Below, piece after piece: positions 1 through 5,776 of a stretch of 8,969 nt of DNA; within the stretch, counting starts at the first letter, position 1; the number at the start of each line of letters is the position of its first letter. The translations under genes were made by a program, and so were the position numbers. The notes beneath the pieces were generated by a model. The model was given only the letters and a program-made list of their open reading frames with translations, had not been told where the DNA came from and ran no database searches. The DNA comes from a bacterium (GTDB lineage Bacteria > Ratteibacteria > UBA8468), in NCBI GenBank assembly GCA_030637775.1, contig DAOWFY010000142.1, forward strand, positions 1 through 8,969, in the 5' to 3' direction.

Positions 1-900
1 AAATTCCTCAGGAAAAGGAGTGTAGTTACCTAATTGGATAAACTCTTCTCTCAATGTCCGGTTAAATCTCTCATCAAAGCAGTTATCTTTTGGAGTCTTA
101 ACCCGGGAGAAGTAATGAGCTACCTCTAAGTCTGTGCAGGCCTTCTCAAAGTGTTTAGCAAATTCAGAGCCATTATCAGACTGAATAATCTCTATCTTAC
201 CATCTACCAGATAATAAAGTCTATTTAAGAAATCTTTGCCATTAAAGGAGGAGGCGGCTTTATACATCCTGGCAAAACCAAGTTTAGATACTGTATCAAC
301 TCCGGTAAAGATATATCTTTTTAATCCTGCTTCAAAGATAGAGATTGTATCTACCTGAAAAAAGAAGTTTTCTATCTTCTTATTTTTTAGCTCTGTGATT
401 CTTTTTTTCTTCTGGGACAATCTTCTCTTTCTCCTTAGTTTTTCATTCTTTATTGGGTTGTAGTAGAGGTTATATTTCTTAATGACCCTCTGGATATGCC
501 AGGGGCTCATTTTCTCCTTGTAGATCTTCTCATAGAGGACTGAGAGCTTCTCCTTGCCATAGCGGATATATTTCTTTCTTAAAGCCCGGATTCTATCTTC
601 TTGCTCAAGAGAAAGCTCCATTTTTCTTCTGTTGAGGGGAGCCTTGGATAAACTTTCTAAAGTAGAAAGATCATGTTTATCGTATCTATTGTACCACTTA
701 TAAAAGGTCTTTCGAGAGATACCAAAGTATCTACAGGTCAAAGAGGCATTCTTGCCGCGAGAGAAGTAATAATCCATCCAGGATAGCCTTTTCTTCGCTT
801 CCTTGCTGATATCATTCCTAAGGTCATATTTGGGCGAATTTACCCAGTTAAGATTATAAGATGATGGGTCTCCCCAAGGGAAGATATTGCTCTTGGTCAT
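1..900 (-). CDS. IS transposase with DDE integrase core, C-terminus outside window
   Basis: My translation from an ATG at 900-898 down to base 1 gives 300 codons without a stop, so the gene is intact as far as seen and its 3' end lies outside the window. Residues about 45-80 look like a helix-turn-helix (YFGISRKTFYKWYNRY). A basic linker rich in Lys/Arg follows at about 150-175. The rve/RNase H-like catalytic core starts near residue 178. Likely catalytic acids are D184 (FQVDTI), D242 (QSDNGSEF) and E277 (DERFNRTL), with 34 residues between D242 and E277, the classical D-35-E spacing. A purine-rich AAAGGGG lies about 8 bases before the ATG. The protein would cut and join the ends of its own element. 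The fold and motifs fit the IS481/IS3-like group, but I cannot fix the family from sequence alone. Codon use resembles its neighbours. Confidence 0.88.
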   Translation of the reverse strand, partial: MTKSNIFPWGDPSSYNLNWVNSPKYDLRNDISKEAKKRLSWMDYYFSRGKNASLTCRYFGISRKTFYKWYNRYDKHDLSTLESLSKAPLNRRKMELSLEQEDRIRALRKKYIRYGKEKLSVLYEKIYKEKMSPWHIQRVIKKYNLYYNPIKNEKLRRKRRLSQKKKRITELKNKKIENFFFQVDTISIFEAGLKRYIFTGVDTVSKLGFARMYKAASSFNGKDFLNRLYYLVDGKIEIIQSDNGSEFAKHFEKACTDLEVAHYFSRVKTPKDNCFDERFNRTLREEFIQLGNYTPFPEEF

Positions 901-910
901 GGTAACACCC

Positions 911-950
911 CTTTCTTTTCCTCTATTATAATCGTATAGAGAAAAGAAAG
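911..950 (-). promoter_or_regulatory. Long hairpin and candidate -10 box in the transposase leader
   Basis: ctttcttttc at 911-920 pairs perfectly with gaaaagaaag at 941-950. The stem continues with tctat (922-926) and ataga (936-940) past one bulged base, giving about 15 pairs around a 9-base loop. On the minus-strand RNA, the 3' arm ends next to the AAAGGGG ribosome-binding sequence of the transposase. A TATAAT (minus strand, 930-925) lies within the hairpin and may be the -10 box, though no good -35 is visible. A transcript entering from feoB would form the full hairpin, whereas one starting at this -10 would lack the 5' arm. Confidence 0.5.
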
Positions 951-966
951 AAACACCCCCTCACAA

Positions 967-986
967 TCTCCCCCTCAAGGGGGAGA
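967..986. repeat. GC-rich 8-bp hairpin between feoB and transposase
   Basis: tctccccc (967-974) and gggggaga (979-986) form a perfect 8-bp stem around the tetraloop tcaa. A second, AT-rich stem lies at 1001-1017 (tcttaaa / tttaaga with a 3-base loop). Both fall in the gap between the feoB stop and the transposase. Neither is followed by a U-run in the minus direction, so I do not call an intrinsic terminator. They may be part of the IS end or slow transcription leaving feoB. Confidence 0.45.
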
Positions 987-1026
987 CGTCTATTTAATCT
1001 TCTTAAAAGATTTAAGAGACTGGGTG

Positions 1027-3567
1027 TTACCTATGTATCTCATCTTGTGCAGTTTTTTGCTGAACAGTTTTTTCTTTACGCTTAATAAAGCCAACCCCGA
1101 CCATAAAAACTATTGCCAGAGTATAGATAGTAATCATCATTTTCAGTCCGCTAAAGCCCAAGAGATTTCCCGCAGTAAAGGCAAGAAAAGCAAATATAAT
1201 TCCCAGAATAATAGGATAGAAAGTAGCAAAAAGCATCCACATTGTGCTTCCGCTCTCTACCCGAATCATCAAAAGGGTGGGGATACAGGGAGGATACATC
1301 GCCATAAATAATATTATTGCTAGAGCGTGGAGGGGAGTCCAGCCACCCTCTTTTTCTCCCAGTCTTTTCTCAAGCCTATCTTCTCTCTCAGTTGGCGGTG
1401 ATTCGTAGAGAACGCCGATTGTACCCACAGCGTTTTCTTTAGCCGCGAAAGCACTTATTAAAGCGATATTCACCTGCCAGTTAAATCCTAATTTTTTTGT
1501 GATTGGCTCCAGAGCAATACCAACTCTACCTAAAAAACTTCCTTTGATTGTCTCCTTCTTTTTCTCTGCACGTAGTTCTCTTCTCTGATTGAATACTTTT
1601 TTGTAAGTTTTATGAACTTTTTTAGCGTCTTTGTCCTTTATCTTCTTTCCCTCCAATTCATACTTTCCCTTTTTCACAATCTTGAAGAATTCAAAGTTTC
1701 TCTGGCGAAACTTTTGCTCAATTACCTTTTTTGTCTTTTCTTCTTCAACACCTCGTGTAGCTGCGCGATAATCATTCCGGTATTTTGTAAAGTTTATCAA
1801 TCCATCTCCAGCCAACAGCTTAGTATAGGGATTATCCTCTCCAATTTTTTTCATAAAACTTTTTTTTATCCGATTGGCCTGACTGTTGTAATGGGCTTTC
1901 CTTTCCTTGCTTAATCCGGGAAAGTTAATTAGTAGATAGACAAGACACATCACTACCATAACAACGGTTATGATTTTTTTAATAAAGATTCCCAGTCGTT
2001 CCAGACAACGACGTAAAACGCCACCGATTGTGGGTAAATGGTAAGGAGGCATCTCCAGGATAAAGGGCGCAGACTCTTTCCTCTTAAGTATTGTGAGACT
2101 CAAGATTTTAGCTACACCAAGAGCGATGATAATGGTAATCGTGCCAATGAAAAACATCATTATTCCTTTAGTGGCGGCAAAAAATAGACCAAGAAGAAGC
2201 ACATATAACGGAATCTTAGCCAGGCAGTTCATCAGGGGAACGACAAGCATCGTGGCTAAACGGGCCTTTTCATCCTTTATTCCCCGGCAAGCCATAACCC
2301 CGGGTATAGCACATCCACCCACATAAACCCCACCCAATACCAAGGGCAAGACGGATTGTCCGTGGAGGCCAAAATATCTGAATACCCTGTCTAAGATAAA
2401 GGACATTCGGGCTAAATAACCGGTATCCTCCATAATAGCTATCAGAGCGAACAGAATTATAAAGATGGGTACATAATTCAATACCGCAATCACTCCGCCG
2501 ATAACCCCTAAAGGCATTGCCCGCAAAAGTGGGTCAAAGACAAATCCTTCCGGAGGAAGGGATAAAACAAGAAATTTTTGCAGTCCCGCAAGAAGGGGCC
2601 AGGTGTAATTGGTAATTTTATAACCCTGGACAATGGAAAGATTGTACATCGCATAAATAGTTCCCAGCAAAACAATCAGCCCTGAGAATCTATTACAAAC
2701 AACCATATCAATCCTATCGGTCAGGGTTTTAGGTTCTGTCCTTATTTGCTTAACACAATGCCCTACAATCTTTTCTGCCTCTCGATAGCGCTGATGAGCG
2801 ATACTCTTTTCTGGTGCTTCTTCATACTGCGAAATAAACTTTTTTCTTTCTTCTTCCACATAACTTAAAATTTCCTCTCCATTTGTAGAATATTTTTTTA
2901 CTGCTCTTTGTGCTTCACTATCGTTTTCTAATAATTTCACTGCTAACCAACGGATAGGATAGCGCTTACTAAAATTTGCATCCTTTGAGAGAAATTGTCC
3001 TAAAGGCTTCAGAATGGACTCTAACTCCTTTCCATAATCAAGCCTCCTGGGACTTTTTTTACTTTCGTATGCCTTATGTATCGTCTGACGGAGCTCTCTT
3101 TTTCCTCTACCTTTGTTGCCAACTGTAGGAACTATCTCTGCTCCTATCTCTTGACTTAATTTTTCTGTATCAATCTGGAAACCACGACTTTTAGCAACAT
3201 CTGCCATATTTAAGTCGATAACCAGGGGGATACCTATCTCAGCTAACTGAAAAACAAGATAGAGGTTCCGCTCAAGATTAGTAGCGTCCACAATATCAAC
3301 TATTACCTCTGGCTTTTCCTGAAGTAAGAAATCTCTGGCGATCCGTTCCTCTAAGCTATAAGAGGTGAGGCTATAGGTTCCGGGGAGATCGGTTAAGAAT
3401 ACTTTATGTTCCTGGATGCGATAAGTGCCGGTCTTTTTTTCTACTGTTATTCCTGGATAGTTGGCTACATGCTGCCTGCCGCCGGTAAGAAGATTAAAAA
3501 TGGTAGATTTACCTGAGTTAGGCTGTCCCGCCACCGCTACCTTTATCTCTTTAAGTTTTCTTCTCAT
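1027..3567 (-). CDS. feoB: Ferrous iron transporter FeoB (large form with insertion)
   Basis: GTP-dependent ferrous-iron importer of the inner membrane. The N-terminal G domain shows G1 GQPNSGKST (14-22), G2 near T41 (PGITVE), G3 DLPG (60-63), G4 NMAD (120-123) and a G5-like stretch at about 146-153. A GDI-like helical region covers about 170-270. The membrane domain starts near 285 (DRIDMVVCNR). It carries the two conserved Gate motifs, GGCAIPGVMACRG (C419) and PLMNCLAKIP (C448). FAAKE lies at 707-711, and a further Cys (C761) at MYPPCIP. At 846 residues it is longer than the roughly 700-780 usual for FeoB. The excess is a charged, lysine-rich stretch at about 551-680, between two membrane segments, with no recognisable domain. 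The ATG overlaps the feoA stop codon by 4 bp (ATGA), implying translational coupling. The last residues (DEIHR) overlap the candidate end of an insertion sequence. Confidence 0.97.
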   Translation of the reverse strand: MRRKLKEIKVAVAGQPNSGKSTIFNLLTGGRQHVANYPGITVEKKTGTYRIQEHKVFLTDLPGTYSLTSYSLEERIARDFLLQEKPEVIVDIVDATNLERNLYLVFQLAEIGIPLVIDLNMADVAKSRGFQIDTEKLSQEIGAEIVPTVGNKGRGKRELRQTIHKAYESKKSPRRLDYGKELESILKPLGQFLSKDANFSKRYPIRWLAVKLLENDSEAQRAVKKYSTNGEEILSYVEEERKKFISQYEEAPEKSIAHQRYREAEKIVGHCVKQIRTEPKTLTDRIDMVVCNRFSGLIVLLGTIYAMYNLSIVQGYKITNYTWPLLAGLQKFLVLSLPPEGFVFDPLLRAMPLGVIGGVIAVLNYVPIFIILFALIAIMEDTGYLARMSFILDRVFRYFGLHGQSVLPLVLGGVYVGGCAIPGVMACRGIKDEKARLATMLVVPLMNCLAKIPLYVLLLGLFFAATKGIMMFFIGTITIIIALGVAKILSLTILKRKESAPFILEMPPYHLPTIGGVLRRCLERLGIFIKKIITVVMVVMCLVYLLINFPGLSKERKAHYNSQANRIKKSFMKKIGEDNPYTKLLAGDGLINFTKYRNDYRAATRGVEEEKTKKVIEQKFRQRNFEFFKIVKKGKYELEGKKIKDKDAKKVHKTYKKVFNQRRELRAEKKKETIKGSFLGRVGIALEPITKKLGFNWQVNIALISAFAAKENAVGTIGVLYESPPTEREDRLEKRLGEKEGGWTPLHALAIILFMAMYPPCIPTLLMIRVESGSTMWMLFATFYPIILGIIFAFLAFTAGNLLGFSGLKMMITIYTLAIVFMVGVGFIKRKEKTVQQKTAQDEIHR

Positions 3568-3788
3568 GGTACAACTATTTCTATCTCTTTAGATTCAGAA
3601 TGGCGGATACTTATATGATATCCTTTTAGCAAAATCTCCACCGGATCCACAAGAGGGGCATTACGGATAATATGAATCTTGGCTCCCGGGACAAAGCCCA
3701 TATCAAGTAATCGTTGCCCGGTAACCCCCTCTGCATTTACTTTTGCAATATGACATTTCTGTCCCGGCTTTAATTCATCCAAAGTCAT
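3564..3788 (-). CDS. feoA: FeoA family protein, partner of FeoB
   Basis: Small cytoplasmic SH3-like protein of 74 residues, the usual FeoA length. It shows the family pattern: LKPGQKCHIAKV near residues 6-17, the core RLLDMGFVPGAKIHII at 26-41, and the closing strand HISIRHSESKEIEI. FeoA is thought to bind FeoB and help its GTPase-driven transport. The gene overlaps feoB by 4 bp. I see no Shine-Dalgarno sequence before the ATG, only an A-run (AAAAAAATG). It follows the other feoA gene after 43 bp, a gap that contains an AT-rich inverted repeat (ttatac / gtataa). Initiation may depend on coupling or on an unstructured AT-rich leader. Confidence 0.93.
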   Translation of the reverse strand: MTLDELKPGQKCHIAKVNAEGVTGQRLLDMGFVPGAKIHIIRNAPLVDPVEILLKGYHISIRHSESKEIEIVVP

Positions 3789-3828
3789 TTTTTTATACTA
3801 TAGTAAAGTATAAGCAGAGTAAACTTTG

Positions 3829-3873
3829 CCACTACAAATTATTCGGTTGTTGTAGTGGTCGAGCTTGCTCGAC
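3829..3873. repeat. Compound palindromic repeat at the end of the upstream feoA
   Basis: Two inverted repeats lie side by side. ccactacaa (3829-3837) pairs with ttgtagtgg (3850-3858) around a 12-base loop. gtcgagcttgctcgac (3858-3873) is a 7-bp-arm palindrome with a 2-base centre. The combination looks like a dispersed REP-like element. It covers the stop codon and the last 13 codons of the upstream feoA gene. In the transcript it could form a hairpin between the two feoA genes that blocks 3' decay. There is no U-run, so it is not a standard terminator. Whether it recurs in the genome cannot be seen here. Confidence 0.55.
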
Positions 3874-4116
3874 TTTGTTCTCTAAACTAACCATAATCTT
3901 ATAAGCCATTCCCTGTCCCATGGCCAGACGAGTCTCTTTGACCGCAACAAGGAAAGGTCCCGGAGCCCCACGATAGATAACCATAACTTCAGAACCCAGT
4001 CCCAGACCCATACCATATAGATGTGCTTGCAACCCTCTTCCTCCGGACAGAGAGACGATCCTTGCCTTTTGGCCAGGAGGAAGCATTGCCAGCGGCATAA
4101 CCTTCAACCCGTCCAT
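3832..4116 (-). CDS. FeoA family protein, first gene of the feo operon
   Basis: Second FeoA-type protein, 94 residues. The core at about 8-77 matches the family subtype with GGRGLQAHLYGMGLGLGSEV (25-44), a TRLAMGQGMAYKIMV ending (62-76), and glycine-rich turns. This subtype differs from the neighbouring FeoA, so the two are old paralogues rather than a recent duplication. FeoA-type proteins assist FeoB at the inner membrane, and having two before one FeoB is common in anaerobes. The start is supported by AGAGG (minus strand, 4127-4123) six bases before the ATG, and by a near-consensus promoter with a palindromic operator upstream. Residues 82-94 (VEQARPLQQPNNL) are encoded by a palindromic repeat and are unlikely to be part of the ancestral fold. 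Confidence 0.9.
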   Translation of the reverse strand: MDGLKVMPLAMLPPGQKARIVSLSGGRGLQAHLYGMGLGLGSEVMVIYRGAPGPFLVAVKETRLAMGQGMAYKIMVSLENKVEQARPLQQPNNL

Positions 4117-4134
4117 AGTATACCTCTATAATCG

Positions 4135-4157
4135 TAATTGAGATACAATCTCAATTA
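4135..4157. promoter_or_regulatory. Candidate Fur operator, perfect 23-bp palindrome
   Basis: taattgagat (4135-4144) and atctcaatta (4148-4157) are perfect inverted repeats around aca. The site overlaps four bases of the -10 box and covers the expected transcription start of the feo operon. Size, AT-richness and symmetry fit an operator for a dimeric Fur-type regulator, and a fur-like gene ends 37 bp away. It does not match the E. coli 19-bp Fur box closely, so the assignment rests on position and symmetry. Bound protein would block RNA polymerase, giving repression when iron is plentiful. Confidence 0.72.
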
Positions 4158-4181
4158 TACCATAAAAAAATTTTCTGTCAA
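4154..4181 (-). promoter_or_regulatory. Sigma-70 type promoter of the feo operon
   Basis: On the minus strand a perfect TTGACA (4181-4176) and a perfect TATAAT (4159-4154) are separated by 16 bases that include a T-run. Transcription should begin near 4147, giving a leader of about 30 bases before the first feoA. A second TTGACA lies 10 bases upstream (4191-4186) and is too far from this -10 to serve it. Confidence 0.75.
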
Positions 4182-4193
4182 CAACTGTCAAAT

Positions 4194-4631
4194 TCATCTC
4201 AACTTTTTTTGGCATTTCTGGCAATATCCTCTAATTCCTAAGCGATGTTCTACTGACTTAAAGTTATATTTCTTGCAAACTGCTTCCTGAAACCTTTCTA
4301 TTTTTTCTTCTCTAAACTCAATCACCTTGCCACATTTTAGACAAACCATATGGTCATGGTGTTTGTGTCCAAAAATATGCTCGTATTTGACTCTCCCCTG
4401 ACAGCGTAATGTCTCTTGAATAAGGTTGCAATCAAGCAATAAGGGGAGGGTGCGATAGATAGTCGCGCGGGAGAGACGATTATCTTTTTTGTGCAATTTT
4501 CCCCAGAGTTGGTCGATATCAAAATGTTTATGCAGAGAAAATACCGTCTTTAGAATAAGTTGTCTTTCCGGAGTAAACTTTAATCCTCTCTCCTTAAGAT
4601 AATTCCTGAATTCATCTTCATACATATTCAT
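4194..4631 (-). CDS. fur: Fur-family metal-responsive transcription repressor
   Basis: Cytoplasmic dimeric DNA-binding protein of 145 residues, typical for Fur. The N-terminal winged helix spans about 5-80, with the start motif LKFTPERQLIL (17-27) and recognition helix SRATIYRTLPLL (54-65). The dimer and metal domain contains the signature HKHHDHMVCLKCGKVIEF (89-106). Cys pairs C97/C100 and C137/C140 fit a structural zinc site, and H89, H91, H92, D93 and H94 are part of the regulatory metal region. Fur, Zur and PerR share this plan, but its place between tonB and feo genes makes iron the most likely signal. The start lacks a strong ribosome-binding site, and an in-frame ATG two codons later is an alternative. 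Its own promoter carries a degenerate copy of the feo operator, which suggests autoregulation. Confidence 0.93.
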   Translation of the reverse strand: MNMYEDEFRNYLKERGLKFTPERQLILKTVFSLHKHFDIDQLWGKLHKKDNRLSRATIYRTLPLLLDCNLIQETLRCQGRVKYEHIFGHKHHDHMVCLKCGKVIEFREEKIERFQEAVCKKYNFKSVEHRLGIRGYCQKCQKKLR

Positions 4632-4662
4632 TTTGTTCTATTTTATCACAAAAGATTCTTAA

Positions 4663-4679
4663 TTGCAATTATATCTCAA
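4663..4679. promoter_or_regulatory. Candidate second Fur operator, in the fur promoter
   Basis: Read on the minus strand this 17-bp site is TTGAGATATAATTGCAA. The core of the feo palindrome on the same strand is TTGAGATTGTATCTCAA. Twelve of 17 positions agree: the whole first half-site TTGAGAT, the inner AT, and the outer CAA. It overlaps the -10 box of the fur promoter, as the feo site overlaps its own -10. This is a weaker copy, consistent with mild autoregulation. Binding is inferred. Confidence 0.5.
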
Positions 4680-4693
4680 AAATTTTTTGTCAA
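4668..4693 (-). promoter_or_regulatory. Candidate promoter of fur
   Basis: A perfect TTGACA (4693-4688) and TATAAT (4673-4668) stand on the minus strand, but the spacer is only 14 bases, shorter than the usual 16-18. This may make it weak or dependent on DNA bending by the A/T-run in the spacer. The -35 box directly follows the tonB stop codon (4696-4694). The layout resembles the feo promoter: TTGACA, A/T-run, TATAATTG. Confidence 0.5.
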
Positions 4694-5374
4694 CTATTTC
4701 AAAGTAAAAACAAGAGAAACCTCCATCTGGACAGAGGAGAGATTTATCTCCTTTGGGATAGGAGAAAAGGGATTGGCTCTTTTTATGGTGGCAATTGCTT
4801 CCTTATCCAGTATTTGGAAACCTGAAGAATCTAAGAGCTTGATTTTTTGAGCATTTCCATTGGAAAGAACTATAAATGTAAGATGAGAGATGCCTTCAAG
4901 ACCTTGTCTTTTTGCCTGGATAGGATATCTGCGACAAGACTCAATCCTCTGTTTAACCATATCCTGATAACGGAGCATTGCTTCCTTGGCTGGATTTAAA
5001 ACTTCGATCTCGAGTGGTTCCGGTTTTACCAATGCTATCTTTCCAATTTCTCTTTCATCCTTTGGCTCGGGTAAAATTGGATTTTCAAACTTAGGCTTAA
5101 CTCGAGAGATAATCTTCTCTAAAGGTAGAGGTTCCGGCATAACTTCCCTTACTCGAGGTTCTGATATTTTTTCTTCCTTCAATTTCTTCTCTTTGCTAAT
5201 TTTCTCTATTTTTGGAAGGAGGGGAGGGGTCTCTATTTTTATCCGCACAACTACCTCTTCAGGACTTTCCACTTTTGATTTAAATTTAAAAAAGTCCTCT
5301 GGTATTCCGAATAATAATAGATGTCCAGTTAAAGAGATAAGAAAAGCAATTTTTATTGCCGGATCATTTGGCAT
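4694..5374 (-). CDS. tonB: TonB-like energy transducer
   Basis: Periplasm-spanning protein that passes energy from ExbB/ExbD to outer-membrane receptors. Of its 226 residues, about 8-24 form a single N-terminal membrane helix that carries S14-x3-H18 (SLTGH), the SxxxH pattern TonB uses to contact ExbB. Residues 35-125 form a Pro/Glu/Lys-rich linker (for example MPEPLPLEK and LPEPKDE). Residues 130-226 are the TonB C-terminal domain, with RRYPIQAKRQGLEG, LSNGNAQKIKLLDSSG and a final hydrophobic beta strand. The start overlaps the exbD stop by 11 bp. That overlap, and the fit of the membrane helix right after the start, supports this ATG. It is the last gene of the chelatase-exb cluster. TolA-like roles are possible but less likely given this C-terminal domain. 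Confidence 0.92.
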   Translation of the reverse strand: MPNDPAIKIAFLISLTGHLLLFGIPEDFFKFKSKVESPEEVVVRIKIETPPLLPKIEKISKEKKLKEEKISEPRVREVMPEPLPLEKIISRVKPKFENPILPEPKDEREIGKIALVKPEPLEIEVLNPAKEAMLRYQDMVKQRIESCRRYPIQAKRQGLEGISHLTFIVLSNGNAQKIKLLDSSGFQILDKEAIATIKRANPFSPIPKEINLSSVQMEVSLVFTLK

Positions 5375-5771
5375 CTTTTCTGGTAGAGATTACTAGGTCT
5401 TTTGCATTTGCCTGCTTGGCAATATCCATCACTTTAACGGCCAATCCCAAATCTATTTTTTCATCGGCCTTAATGATTACTGCCTTTCCTTTGGACTCTT
5501 TTATTCTTGCACTTAATTGGTCAAGAAGATTATTTAGGTTTACTAATTTGTCATTCAGATATAAGGTATTATCTTTAGTGATAGAGATGATGATATTTTC
5601 TTCTGGATGCAACTTTGTTGTGGAAGCATAAGGCAGGCTAATCTTTATTCCTGGCTGGCTGATAAAGTGAGAGGAGAGCATAAAAAAGATAAGTAACAGA
5701 AAAACGACATCTATTAAAGGGGCAATATTTAAATGGGTATAGACCTTTTTCCTTTTCTCAAATTCCACCAT
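5364..5771 (-). CDS. exbD: ExbD/TolR family proton-channel subunit
   Basis: Inner-membrane subunit that forms the proton-driven motor with ExbB. Length 135 is standard. A short cytoplasmic N-terminus is followed by one membrane helix at about 17-37, with the essential aspartate D21 in APLIDVVFLLLIFFML. The periplasmic domain follows (about 45-135), with the TISLxITKD-like strand IIISITKDNTLYLN and AVIIKADEK typical of ExbD. A strong AGGGAAGG ribosome-binding sequence (minus strand, 5787-5780) sits 8 bases before the ATG, next to the exbB stop codon. The gap to exbB is 5 bp and it overlaps tonB by 11 bp, so the three proteins are probably made together. Confidence 0.95.
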   Translation of the reverse strand: MVEFEKRKKVYTHLNIAPLIDVVFLLLIFFMLSSHFISQPGIKISLPYASTTKLHPEENIIISITKDNTLYLNDKLVNLNNLLDQLSARIKESKGKAVIIKADEKIDLGLAVKVMDIAKQANAKDLVISTRKDAK

Positions 5772-5776
5772 GCGAC

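Larger units (their letters stand above)
1..1031 (-). mobile_element. Insertion sequence, 5' part, abutting the feoB 3' end
   Basis: The transposase gene and its 126-bp leader lie directly after feoB. The likely outer end is the 10-bp GGTAACACCC (read on the minus strand from 1031), which overlaps the last bases of feoB. An inverted copy sits just before the transposase start codon. The far end and the target-site duplication are outside the window, so the boundary at 1031 is an inference from the repeat and the gene order. Confidence 0.5.
901..1031. repeat. Perfect 10-bp inverted repeat flanking the transposase leader
   Basis: ggtaacaccc at 901-910 is the exact reverse complement of gggtgttacc at 1022-1031. 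The first copy touches the transposase ATG, and the second overlaps the feoB stop codon (1027-1029). A third, partial copy (aacacccc) occurs at 952-959 in the same orientation as the 904-911 bases. The 1022-1031 copy is a candidate terminal repeat. The inner copies may be transposase-binding sites that let the enzyme regulate its own promoter. The repeats are seen directly and the role is inferred. Confidence 0.6.

Noticed and set aside
967-986. Intrinsic terminator after feoB
   Set aside because: The stem is strong, but the minus-strand bases after it (TTGTGAGG) are not a U-run, so I list it only as a hairpin.
1024-1311. Plus-strand open frame of 95 codons opposite the end of feoB
   Set aside because: It lies antisense to well-conserved feoB sequence and has no family-like features. 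The same holds for the other plus-strand frames (for example at 1612, 2093, 4986, 5356, 6519, 7283, 7992 and 8595).
4186-4191. Second TTGACA upstream of the feo promoter as an alternative -35 box
   Set aside because: It is 26 bases from the TATAAT, too far to act with it. No other -10 box fits it.
4337-4522. Short minus-strand frame inside fur in another phase
   Set aside because: It is entirely contained in a convincing Fur coding sequence and shows no protein motif.
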